A stretch of DNA of 64,000 nucleotides. Origin: Isoetes taiwanensis (Eukaryota > Streptophyta > Lycopodiopsida > Isoetales > Isoetaceae). A model generated the notes under the pieces. It was not told where the DNA came from, searched no databases, and saw nothing but the letters and a program-made list of their open reading frames with translations. Location of the stretch: the NCBI GenBank assembly GCA_021234155.1, contig JAJEKV010000107.1, positions 668,391 through 732,390 on the forward strand, given 5' to 3'. Shown here piece after piece: positions 31,142-41,569 of the stretch. The first letter of the stretch is position 1. Each line of letters starts with the position of its first letter. The translations under genes were made by a program, and so were the position numbers.

Positions 31142-32050
31142 TTAAGGGAAAAGCTTAAAGGCGTAACTTCTTTAAACCACAATTGTACAGACAAGATAAG
31201 AAGAAGACAGTCTTTGATAAGAACAATCAACTAGGTATCCACAACCAATTCATCTTGGTTTCCACAACCAATGGATTTGGGCATCCAGTTCACCACCCAG
31301 CCGGATCCAAGACAAGAACTAAGGCAATTTCCAAGGGATGAAAGGAATTGATCACAGCTTATTTCCCCTTCGGCTTGTGAACAATCCAATCTTACAAACA
31401 CAATGGGTTAAGTTAGGCTCAATCCAGCCACCAAGGATTAGAGCTCGATTCAATCTCAGGCTTATCAGGAAAGCCTGCAACCACCGCAGCAGATCGAAGC
31501 AGAAAGGCGGAACCAGTAAGCTCATTGTAAGATCTTCGGATCAATCGAGGAATAACAGATCGAATTGAGCAGAGGCGACCAACGCCCAAGTCACCGCCAC
31601 GGATTCCGTAACCGTGTATATCGAGAGTCCGATCGTTGGCCGGAAAACCAAAATCAGTAACTCATTTGTTTTTCTTAACTGGCCGTCAACTCCCTGTTAT
31701 AGCCCAGTTCGGGCCTTTTTGTTCGAGGAAAAGGTCGTGCCATGCTATTTTAATCATCCTCCCGCTCCATGCCTTTTACAGTAAACAAAATAGTTGCTCA
31801 AGGCCTATTATTGACGTTTCCCTTGCTTCACCATAAGATATTTCCTTTTCTTAAAAATATCTTCCTTATCCTTAGCAATAGAATATTTTCCCTATTCTCT
31901 TGCTTTAATGGTCATACAAAATATCTTGCTCCCATGCTCATGATATCTTATAACCATTTACCCCATTGCCTTAACCATTGTTTTCCAAATACCCCATTGC
32001 CTTAGTTCATTTCTTCTCTGGACCACTCCCCCTAGCATGCCCCCATATCA
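31142..32050 (-). repeat. 3' LTR of the LTR retrotransposon (main part)
   Basis: Near-identical to 33203-34215, from TTAAGGGAAAAGC to CCCCCATATCA, but without the 99-bp duplication found in the right copy. Its last 13 bases (in sense terms) lie at 28482-28494 across the CACTA-like insertion. Confidence 0.93.
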
Positions 32051-32064
32051 ATCCATCCCTTCTT
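32051..32064 (-). other. Polypurine tract
   Basis: On the minus strand AAGAAGGGATGGAT lies immediately before TGATATGGGGG, the start of the 3' LTR, as expected for plus-strand priming. Confidence 0.75.
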
Positions 32065-33176
32065 AAAGAAGATCGTCCGCGATCTTCCAAAGACGCTGCA
32101 GTGGCCCCATCCCTTCTCAAGGCGATTGCCCCATACGTCTGAAGGTCCTGCAAATTCAAGAAACAATTACGGATATGCGCGTACTCCCATAGTACGATAT
32201 ATCCTTGTACCTCCACGGCAGACTTCGCTATCGTTCGTACCTCCACGGTACTTATTGATAGTATCTCCACAATACGTTAGTATTTTTTCGTACCTCCGCG
32301 GTACTATTTAATTTTGTACCTCCACGGTACTAATGTAATTTTGTTAGGCCTATTGTGCAATAACCACAATTACCCCCTCTCAAAAATTACATCCAATGCA
32401 CCATGCTTTCATAATAATTTTTTTATTCCACATAAAAAATCAAATATTACAAACCAAATCAAATCAACTTACGAACTTTTACCCATAAGTCTGTCCCACA
32501 GGAAGCAATTTGAGATTCCGCATCCAAATTTTAGCATCCATACTCTTGACTGACAGCTTTGTCCGTAAAGTTCCCTTCCCAGCACTTATCACTAAGCAGA
32601 CCTGCAAATAAGGTCGAGTGTTAATATGACTTCCAAAGTCAAATATTTATATGAATAACCCCCACGGCCAGTCAGTCTCTCAGATCTCCTTGATCTGACT
32701 CCACAATCCCAAACAAGATGCTTTGTTTATTTATTTCATAATCCCCCAAATGTTCATAGGAATTTCCCCAATAACCCAAACTCGTTCCCAACAAGTCGGT
32801 CCCTATACGCTTCGAGCATTCTCCACGAAAGCACCGAGCTTTTTCTCTTCTACTGCTACCAATGCTCCAGCCTCATTTATAGCAGTAATCACCAAATCCA
32901 ATGTATCAGATTAATAGGCTTATTCATCAGGCACAAAATCCTTGTCCCAGAATTACATAAATTCTTGGGGCTCTAGAATTTCCACCTTGGGCGCCACGCT
33001 CCAAGATTCGCCTGTTTAGCTATGTACTTCACCCCCAGCACTTCTTTAACACAGTTAAACCCATCTTTGACACAGTTAAACCCATCTATACTTGCAGCAT
33101 AGGCTTGCAAGATTCTTGGTGCTTTTGCAGCCTTGATGTTCCCATAGCCCATAGATTCCAAAAGAATCGTAACTTC
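32065..33176 (-). other. Internal region of the LTR element, no pol
   Basis: No gag-pol similarity. It contains an array of short palindromic units (32180-32330). A 62-codon minus-strand open frame (33161-32973, MESMGYGNIKAAKAPRILQ) has a 21-bp tandem duplication encoding DGFNCVK twice. The small frame starts just downstream of the PBS but I do not recognise it. Confidence 0.6.
32180..32330. repeat. Short palindromic repeat array (GTACCTCCACGGTAC type)
   Basis: Four to six variants of the 15-mer GTACCTCCACGGTAC, whose ends GTACC/GGTAC are self-complementary, are spaced at roughly 25-40 bases (for example at 32207, 32239, 32290 and 32316). The repeated units could form small hairpins in the retrotransposon RNA. 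Confidence 0.75.
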
Positions 33177-33189
33177 GGCTCTGATACCA
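33177..33189 (-). other. Primer-binding site, initiator tRNA-Met
   Basis: Sense TGGTATCAGAGCC starts two bases after the 5' LTR end (TATCA-AG-TGGTATC). This is the usual plant PBS for initiator methionine tRNA and fixes the element's orientation as minus. Confidence 0.93.
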
Positions 33190-33191
33190 CT

Positions 33192-34215
33192 TGATACGCT
33201 TTAAGGGAAAAGCTTAAAGGCGTAACTTCTTTAAACCACAATTGTACAGACAAGATAAGAAGAAGACAGTCTTTGATAAGAACAATCAACTAGGTATCCA
33301 CAACCAATTCATCTTGGTTTCCACAACCAATGGATTTGGGCATCCAGTTCACCACCCAGCCGGATCCAAGACAAGAACTAAGGCAATTTCCAAGGGATGA
33401 AAGGAATTGATCATGCCTTTTATTTCCCCTTCGCTTGTGAACAATCCAATCTTACAAACACAATGGGTTAAGTTAGGCTCAATCCAGCCACCAAGGATTA
33501 GAGCTCGATTCAATCTCGAGGCTTATCGGAAAGCCGCGAACCACCGCGCAGATCGAGCGAAAGCAGACCCAGAAGCTCTGCTGTAAGATCTTCGGATCAA
33601 TCAGGGAATAACAGATCGGAATTGAGCAGAGGCAGCCAACGTCCAAGTTACTGCTGCCGGATTCGAACCGTGTATATCGAGAGAGTCCGACCATTGGCGG
33701 CCAGGAAAACCAGGTCTCAGAACTCATTGCTTTTTTTTAATCGGCCGTGGAACTCCCCTGTTATAGCCCCAGTTCAGCCTTTTTTGTTGGAGGAAAAGGT
33801 CGTTGCCATGCTATTTTAATCATCCTCCCGCTCCATGCCTTTTACAGTAAACAAAATAGTTGCTCAAGACCTATTATTGACGTTTCCCTTGCTTCACCAT
33901 AAGATATTTCCTTTTCTTAACAATATCTTCCTTATCCTTAGCAATAGAATATTTTCCCTATTCTCTTGCTTCAATGGTCATACAAAATATCTTGCTCCCA
34001 TGCTCATGATATCTTATAACCATTTACCCCATTGCCTTAACCATTGTTTTCCAAATACCCCATTGCCTTAGTTCATTTCTTCTCTGGACCACCCCCTAGC
34101 ATGCCCCCATATTTATAACCATTTACCCCATTGCCTTAACCATTGTTTTCCAAATACCCCATTGCCTTAGTTCATTTCTTCTCTGGACCACTCCCCCTAG
34201 CATGCCCCCATATCA
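33192..34215 (-). repeat. 5' LTR of the LTR retrotransposon, with internal duplication
   Basis: From TGATACGCTTTAAGGG to CCCCCATATCA on the plus strand. Compared with the left LTR it has an extra tandem copy of about 99 bp (34014-34112 and 34113-34212). Since LTRs are copied from one template, this duplication arose after insertion. Confidence 0.93.
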
Positions 34216-34300
34216 TAATCTTTTACCTCTATTTCATTGATCAAACTTTTCCACATCATGAGAAAAGGAATTTCAATCTCCACAATAGGCAACCATGTGT
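34216..34300 (+). repeat. Right flank of the interrupted dispersed repeat
   Basis: TAATCTTTTACC...ATTGATCAAACTTTTCCACA continues the repeat cut at 28481. It aligns with 45628-45710, where the same sequence is uninterrupted. Confidence 0.8.
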
Positions 34301-34612
34301 ATAACAAATTAACAACCTTCATTCCCCTTCCAACATTGTTAAGAAATGAACAACGTGCAATGATTGAGTGCATTTCTTGTAGACAACCATATATATACGC
34401 CAGTGGAAAAAGACCATAGTGTATTTGACCCATTAATTCAGGTGTTCATAGTACATTTATATGTTTGGTATTTTTAGGTTTCCCAAGCTGGTGGGCAAGA
34501 TGCTACTGTTTTGGGTACATATTAAGATATGCCCTCATCGAACAACGAAGATCTAACCATAAAGCATAAAGCACTTCTAGGGTTTTCGTCATATGTACTT
34601 TCTATAATGTTA
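34301..34612. other. Unassigned sequence
   Basis: No gene or repeat recognised. Confidence 0.4.
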
Positions 34613-35159
34613 TCGATCCGCGTAACGGATCGAGATTCTTGAGGAAGACGAGCATGCATGCATTGCATGCGTCGCATGCATGCATTGCATGCATTTTTAG
34701 GTCGTTCATCAGGTTGGGGGATCGCTATTTATTGCAGAGTTCTTCATCGACTTTTCATCGGCGCTTTCTCATCTCTCAGCAGTATCCATGGCTTCTATTC
34801 TTTGATCTCATGCGGAGGAGGGGCTTCTTCTTGCATGAGCTACTCTTTCTTGACCATTCCTATCCTTTCTAACCTCTTCTATCTTTGCCTTTTTGTCCGG
34901 CATAGAACAATTCTTCAACTTTTCTCCTCGGATCTAGTATTTGAAGTTCTCTGGTATCGGGATGTTGTTATTTTCATGCGAGTCGCAGAGCAAGAATGTC
35001 TCGATCCGTGTAGCAGATCGAGATTCTTGCGGAAGACGAGCATGCATGCATTGCACACATTTTTAGGTCGCTCATCAGGTTGGGGGATCGTTATTTATTG
35101 CAGAGTTCTTCATCGACTTTTCATTGGCGCTTTCTCATCTCTCAGCAGTATCCGTGGCT
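34613..35159. repeat. Direct repeat pair with hairpins and an RY (CATGCA) cluster
   Basis: Copies 34613-34793 and 35001-35159 both run from TCGATCCG to GCAGTATCC.TGGCT. The left copy has extra CATGCATGCATTGCATGC units (about 34652-34694) rich in CATGCA, the plant RY/Sph core. Each copy opens with a hairpin: CGATCCG-CGTAA-CGGATCG on the left, and a longer GCAAGAAT.TCTCGATC / GATCGAGATTCTTGC on the right (34989-35030). Function unknown; no target duplication was found. Confidence 0.8.
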
Positions 35160-35350
35160 CCCACCCTCCCCCCCTTAAAATTGTTATTTATATGTTCATA
35201 TTTGTTATAATTGTCACATGACATGCGTGAACAGCCCCTCGCTTTTCGAGGATTTTTATTTTTCACTCTTGTGTTTTTAGTGTTTATTGATGTGCAGGTG
35301 CAGGGATGATGTGCAGCTCCAATTCTTGCCTCGAAACGTGGGTTTTTATG

Positions 35351-35500
35351 GGAACGTTTAGCAGCCTACGTTTGTCCAAGCCCCTTGCCGAGGGCTTATC
35401 GCTAGGGTTTTTCCTTGAAAACCTGAAAGGGCGAGGTTTTTTAATCTCAACGATAAGCTCTCGGCAGGTACACTAGCCAACATATGTAGCAAACGTTTTA
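35351..35500. repeat. Foldback element
   Basis: GCCGAGGGCTTATCG (35387-35401) pairs with CGATAAGCTCTCGGC (35451-35465) with one mismatch. The flanks (AACGTTTAGCAGCCTACG and ACATATGTAGCAAACGTT) extend the pairing imperfectly. Possibly a small MITE. Confidence 0.7.
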
Positions 35501-35660
35501 TTTTTTGGGTCCATGTGTTATAACTGGATATTCTCTATGTTTTTTATTTTTGGGTAGCTTGCGATGTGCAGCTACCCACTCTATATCATTGTAGTCAAAC
35601 TGTTGAGATGAATGAAAAGCCTATCTATCGGGATGGTGTTGTTTTCATGCTATAATAACT

Positions 35661-38097
35661 TTGGATAGAATTCTGAACACAGGTGCCATCTCACTCGTCC
35701 CCAAGGTCAAGGATCCTCAGACTATTTCAGATTGGCGGCCCATCACCTTAATTTTTTTTTAAGAAGAACTGTGTCATCAATATATTAAAAGAATAGTAAT
35801 GTTACAAAGAAAGTGAGGAGGAAGGAGAACTGCCCCAAAGAGACAGCGATACCTCGACACTCCACAACAAACTCACAGAAAAACTGCAACTCTACTGCTG
35901 TACAAACCGACCATCACCATCTACAACACCCAAGAAGTCCCGCCAAATGGCAAACTTCCGCTCTACTAATCCCGGAAACACCAGAAAGCTTTGAAATAGC
36001 TTGTACCTGAGTCGAGGAATCAGAGAGGCTGCAGGCTGCTAAATCCCCTGAAAGATCCACAACCGCCTAATCAATATCCGATATAAGATCTTCGCCAAGG
36101 CTTTTTGCAGATGGAAGCGACATCGGCAGAGTCCATCTCAATAACCTACCAGGTTTCCAAACGGCATTTTGAACAATGTTGTCGCTGTTACGAGGGAATT
36201 CCATAACGTAAGCAAACCTTCCAATTGTATACCTTAAGCTGGATTTTGCAAAGGCTTAGCGATGTCGTACCGGGAATTCATGTAACCGATGTATGCTAAG
36301 ACCGGGATTAAACACCACATCGAGAGTTATGTGAGCTGCAAGCATCGCTTCGAGCGATCGTTGCACCTTATGAGAAGCCGCCGGGACAGCCTTTTCACTC
36401 TGGCCGTGGTATTCGCAGATGTCCTTAGCAACATTGTTTTCATTAATTGCTGCAGGCTTTGTCGAAGTATTCACCACGTAAACACAGGACTTCTCCATGG
36501 TTCAAATGGAGTGACCCACACAAGAGGGTTGTAATCAATATGCGCATTACGCTCCTCTTCCTAGTCGCTTAATGATGAGAATTTGCCGCCGCTAAAATGC
36601 TCTTAAACACTTTTTCAATCGGCTTCAGTGGGTTCTTTGTGGGGTGGCGGTGAAGTGTATGCCTTCAGGACATTGATAATCCCGCCTAAAGATGTGGGTT
36701 CGCGATTATCCATGAAATTATCGGCGATGGATTTAAGCCATCAGCATCCATATTACTGCGGGAGTTTTATTTGAGGCAGATCATTAGGGGCCTGAGAAGA
36801 CTCGGTTCCGCGGTCCACCGTTAAGTTGTTCTCGGTGTCGACATAGTTGGCCACAAGTCGGCCCTTAGTAGTACCTACGTTTATATGGCATCCCCATCGT
36901 TAGCCCCACGATCAAAGTGCTGCGAAGCTCACGGCAGAAGTTCGGAACTCTTTATTTAAGCGGTACCGAGGCGCCTTTCCTGCGTTTCTCCATTTTATGC
37001 GGTTTGTTGACGATGGGGAGGCGGGTTTGTTGTCTTTTTCTCGGCCATGCCCTATCCACACCCTATTGTAGACTTTATGGTGGTGGGCAACACACGCCTG
37101 CACTCTGCCACCACCTCCATTGGTACCATCAATTCATCCCCTTTACATAGAGATGATGTAGTTCTGCAGTGTTGTCTCTATTCAAGTGATGGTAGAAAGT
37201 GACGCCATCGCCTTACTGGAGCCAGTAAAATTCTGCCTTCTCGTTGGGATGCATTCTATGGAGAAATGGTAATTGGTCTCTTTATAGTGCAAGTTGGTGT
37301 TGCCAGCGGTGCCATGGACCTGTTGCGAAATATCCGCCAAAGCGCAAGCACTTTGTGGTCGTGATCAGATATCGCCTTCTTTATAACGACAAACGCTATT
37401 GCCGTGATGGTGAAAATCTGCGAAGCTCCACGCAAATTTTAATTTTATGCTGCATATGGCGAAGGCTTGATAGGTTGTTCACCCCAAAAGTCTCTACTCT
37501 GCAGGGCAAGTTATCCACAGTGCTCAAGGGTTAATGTCTTTTCGACATCGCTATATGGTCCTCGTGATATTCCGCAGATGCCGCCTTCTCTTTCTGGATC
37601 GCTAGATCTCTTTGAGCATTGTCTCTTTGATTGCCCCGAGGTTCAACAAGGGAACTCGCTACAAGATTTGTTTATCAGCATACTGGACTCCGCCATGCAT
37701 CTCTTGGTGTCCTATCCCAATGCATGGCCTCCCAGCCTAAAACAAAGGGCATTCCATTCCTTGGTTCCCATGGTCTTATAGTCGAGTACGGAGCATTTGC
37801 AAGTATTACCTAATACGTTTCAGTGGCATTACTTCATCTGCATACGTTATTACAGTGGGCTCCGTAAAAAGATATTGACGTACTTAAGCCGGATTGTTCT
37901 TCCTTTGAATCAAAATGATGAACGACCTGATTCAAGATTCTCAATTGATTCTATCGTTAGTCTCTATTTTGGAGTAAGTACATTGTGCTCCGTGCTCTAC
38001 TCCTATGGTCCTTTGTGCTTACAGTTTAGGATCGCATATGTAATTTTGTATTTTTCTCTGACACAAACTTTTTGGCTGCCCCTTCAAAAAAAAAAAA
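35661..38097 (+). pseudogene. L1-type LINE relic, plus strand, with poly(A)
   Basis: RT begins at ILNTGAISLVPKVKDPQ and ISDWRPITL (35661-35755). It resumes at LINIRYKIFAKAF (about 36070), with LDFAKA (about 36241) and a following region with changed frames, and ends in AAAAAAAAAAAA (about 38086-38097). The motif order SLVPK-DWRPITL-YKIFAK-LDFAKA is typical of plant L1 elements, which differ from the A-family by having poly(A) tails. No endonuclease is left, so it is 5'-truncated. Stops and shifts are frequent. A 300-bp insertion splits RT at 35752-36062. Confidence 0.75.
35752..36062 (-). mobile_element. Short L1 3' end inserted in the L1 relic
   Basis: On the minus strand it ends ...ATATTGATGACACAGTTCTT and a poly(A) (plus-strand T run 35752-35760), a usual plant L1 3' terminus. 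It separates ISDWRPITL from LINIRYKIFAK, which would be contiguous in the host L1. CACCTTAAT and CCGCCTAAT at the borders may be the remains of a target duplication. Confidence 0.6.
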
Positions 38098-38113
38098 GTG
38101 AGACCATAGAAAA

Positions 38114-38470
38114 GAGCAAATGCATCTCGAACAGAACGCAAAAATTATGATGGATCTCAAGTAGAAGTCCAATAAATTTTAAATAAAGAATATATTGTAT
38201 ATTAGCATGAACTTTTTGTCAAACATATGAATTCAAAATGACATTCAAAACAAGATGTTACCAAATTTGCGCATCATTTTGTAGAAGTTAAACATGTATG
38301 TTTGAGATATGGGGTAATGTAATATTTCCTGACATGGACGGCTATTGAAATGAAGCACGATTTTCCTAGTTCTAAGGCTAAGATGCACCTGGTATTTCTT
38401 CGAATTTGAGGGGACGCTTTAGTGCTGATGATATATTTTATGCTCGGCACATAAATATATCTATGGGTAT
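38114..38470 (+). repeat. Dispersed repeat homologous to 45730-46040
   Basis: Shares TATGATGGAT, AAATAAAGAATAT, CATTTTGTAGAAGT and GGGGACGCT..AGT blocks in the same order with 45730-46040. It appears to be the continuation of the dispersed repeat that starts at 28250 and is interrupted by the LTR element and by the 34.3-38.1 kb insertions. Confidence 0.65.
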
Positions 38471-40150
38471 GCTATTATTGAAGTAGCTATAAAACCGTAG
38501 TACCCAAATGATCACGACAAAGCTTCTCTAATTGTGCATTGGTCAGGAAGATCAAGCATGGGCCAGATATGCTATCCCATTGTTGATTTTTCATTTCTCC
38601 TTTACCATACATGACATTGGGGCAATCTTAGTGTCCGGGCACCTTGTTTTTCTATGACACTTATCAAATTCCCTTGATGACTGTGTTATGAGCTTTTGTT
38701 TTTACTACCATAGCCATAGCTTAGTTTTCTAGGTAAATGCCATCGCCATAGCTATATTACATGCTATCTTAATCATAGTGCAAAAGGGCCATGATTAAGG
38801 CAAAACCTGATTAATATACCAGTCCCACAAGACGTAATTTCACGTGGTAGGACTAAGGAGAAGACTTTGACTAAAAAGGAAACCAGAAATAAAAACCTCC
38901 ACCTCATGTCAAGAAAATTCATATGGCTTGGTCATTTTCCTTCAAGCTTCAAGATCTGGCAGATATAAACATGTGGCCATCCTAATTGGGCACCGTCACA
39001 AAATGGCAAATCAACGCAATGCAAAGCGTAATAAATTTCTTATCTAAATGTTGTGTATCATTCTCTGCCCAACCCGTATTTGTGGTTCCATGCCCAACCC
39101 GGTGTATGGTTCCATGTTCAAATTTCTAATCAAATTTCAAGATTCTAAATATAATTACTTTGATGGTAGCCAAAACCATAGTCGGCCGACATTCCTTATG
39201 ACCACGTAAAATAGATCTTGAGCTTGGATCATTTGCTGTTGGTTTCTGGATAGCATTTAGATGCTTCTATGTTGCAAAGGGCTACCTGGGCATGATGAAA
39301 TCATTACGTACCATATTCACTATAGCTACAAAACCACCGCAAAGATTTACTTTTAGTGGTCCAGTTGGACTTGTTACTTATGCAAATATGGTCTCCGGCC
39401 AACATTTATGCAACATGGTCTATGCACAATTAATAAAGTAGGAGATCATCGATGCGCTCTCCAAATTCTTACCGCTGGCATCCATCCGGCCTAAGAAAAG
39501 GCACATACTGCCTCAATCCACATGATGCACACTGCCTCCAGCATTGAGATAGGGAGATGACAGGTTCACAGCTTTAAGATAACCCATCCGCATGCACGGA
39601 AGGGGTTTTTGACCCATTTTCGCATTACATACAGCTTCTGGCAGGGATCCTTTTTCGCATTTTGCACTATCCTAGTAATTTTATTTGAAAGGGGTCAAAA
39701 TTTGCTTTTAAAAACTGTGATAGCTGGGGGTTTTTTTTGCCACCCCATGCACTCAGACATGGAATATCCCCTTACATGAGTGAATCCCCTTGAGATGGAT
39801 TGGGGAACCATGGCGGTGATTGTGCCCATATATGCTATCGATGGGGAGCAAGAAGATGAAGGCCATATCTTTATGTAGATGTCCTAAAGGTATAATCAAC
39901 AGTGGCACCCTAAGGCCGAGTTGATCAGTTCTAAAACCTATATAATGCGGATACTCGAAGCTGCTTCAACCTGTGATACTGGACAGGGTCGTATAGTCGT
40001 GGATCTCTCAACAACTGGGTGTCCCTGACACCCTGATGACTTGAAATCGCCTTTATTTCATTTGGATACTTGTATAGTTTATAGTATCTTTATTGTTGCC
40101 AATGATTCCTTCAAAACCTTTTGGGAAGGGTTTTTAACCCCAGCATAGTT
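38471..40150. other. No recognisable feature
   Basis: About 1.7 kb of non-coding sequence. I see no gene, repeat array or RNA gene in it. Confidence 0.4.
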
Positions 40151-40230
40151 CTCAATTCCTTGGGGTCCCGTGAGGCATATTGGCGTCTCCCTCGGAATTA
40201 TAAAAGCCTCTATTCTATTCTATTCTTATT
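40151..40230 (+). mobile_element. LINE 3' end with (TATTC)n tail
   Basis: TTCC...GTGAGGC-ATATT-GGCGTCTC...GGAA forms a stem-loop, followed by TTATAAAAGCC and TCTATTCTATTCTATTC. The layout matches the other LINE 3' ends in the window but the tail unit differs. Confidence 0.5.
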
Positions 40231-41569
40231 TTGAGCTCTCATCGGACAATTCCAACTCGCGATCCGCCTGCCAAATCCAAATTCCAATTGTGTTTTGATT
40301 TTGTCACATATTTGGAATAAGAAGAAAATAGGTGTTGGCGAGGATTTACGAATTGCACTCCATAGTGCTATGAAGGGCGTAAAAGTGCATACTAAAATAT
40401 GATGCCACTCAAACAAAGACATCTCGATATGTTGGTTCTGTGTAGAAGAGACTTAATCCTAGCGCTTGCTATTTTATACCACCTAATGCATCCATCTATA
40501 TTGAAGTCGGAGTTAGATGTTGGTGATCCTTTCTAACTTGCGTGTCAGACGGCCCCGACTACCAATCGCTAAAGGGAGGTACTTAGTTTTAGGGATTTGA
40601 ACTCAAGAATGTGTTGCAAAACAACCTAGGTATTGGAGGACTTATCGACATGCAAATTTAATGTAGAAAGAGATGATCCATCGTTTATGATGTTCTGATG
40701 ACAAGAGATACCAATCATGGGTGAGCTCTTTTCTTTCAGCGAAATGAAGCCACCCGAGACTTTTGAATGGGCTTAGTAAATTCCTGCATCGAAACATGTC
40801 CCAGATAACACGCCAGGGCTTAGCACTCCACGCATTACATGCTTTGCAAAATAATTTGGAGCTGGTTCAAGACTCAGAGATATGACAACCACCAATCGAT
40901 CACTGCTCATGTTTGTAGCTTAGGGAACTTGCATGAAATTTGACTTCCAGCAGCCCTATTCTGCCCCTGTTGAAGATTGATTATAAACCTGACAAATCAT
41001 ATCAAAAACATATATAGAAACAATGTCAGAATGCCATTTGGTCGCATACATGATATCGTGATGCAACGCTTTTGCTAACATGATATTGGATTGCAGAAAC
41101 ATTTTTGGATACACCAAAAAAACATACAAAAGGCAGGCCCCAATGGCGCCGTAGGGATCTGAATGTAAGGAAGCAAGATCATGCCACCAAAGAGCCGCAT
41201 TGTGAAATCCCGTGATGGTACAAGCACTTCATCGAGGTCAAAGAAGTCAGACATGTGCGCTGTTGAAATTGAACCGTTCGAGAAGTATATAAAAGCTCCA
41301 AAGACTTTTGGGGCATGTTTCAAAATAAGGCTCACACCATGAGCCAAATATAGAGGCCTTGTCTAAAACTTTGTTCGCTATATTTATGAAAAGGAAGATG
41401 CGTGAGAGAACATGCAAATAACCTTTCACAGATGTGCACCTTTTCACCAAGTCGAGGTATTGTGAAACCTATAGCAGGAAATGCGAATGGTAAGGGCATG
41501 TGATCTGATGGCATATGCGCGGAGTTGTTCAAATGGGGCGACTCCAAGACTTTGATCGCTATAACAAGT
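40231..41569. other. Unrecognised sequence
   Basis: A 90-codon minus-strand open frame (41347-41075) containing FFDLDEVLVPSRDFTMRLFG has no match I know. No other feature seen. Confidence 0.35.

Larger units (their letters stand above)
28482..34215 (-). mobile_element. Non-autonomous LTR retrotransposon, full-length, with 5-bp TSD
   Basis: Flanked by the exact duplication TAATC (28477-28481 and 34216-34220). Sense is minus. The 5' LTR is 33192-34215, the PBS 33177-33189 (TGGTATCAGAGCC, complementary to initiator tRNA-Met), the internal region 32051-33191, a purine-rich tract next to 32050, and the 3' LTR 31142-32050 plus 28482-28494. The 3' LTR is interrupted by the CACTA-like element. LTRs begin TGATATGGGGG and end GCGTATCA (sense). 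The internal 1.1 kb has no gag, protease, integrase or RT, so the element depends on a partner for movement and resembles LARD/TRIM-type derivatives. Many small differences between LTRs show it is not recent. Confidence 0.93.

Noticed and set aside
30938-31234. 98-codon plus and 94-codon minus frames across 31141
   Set aside because: Both cross the CACTA-like/LTR junction, so they combine unrelated elements.
34658-35221. 187-codon frame repeating SSGWGI.IYCRVLHRLF
   Set aside because: The protein repeat only reflects the DNA direct repeat (34613-34793 and 35001-35159); no domain or codon signal supports it.
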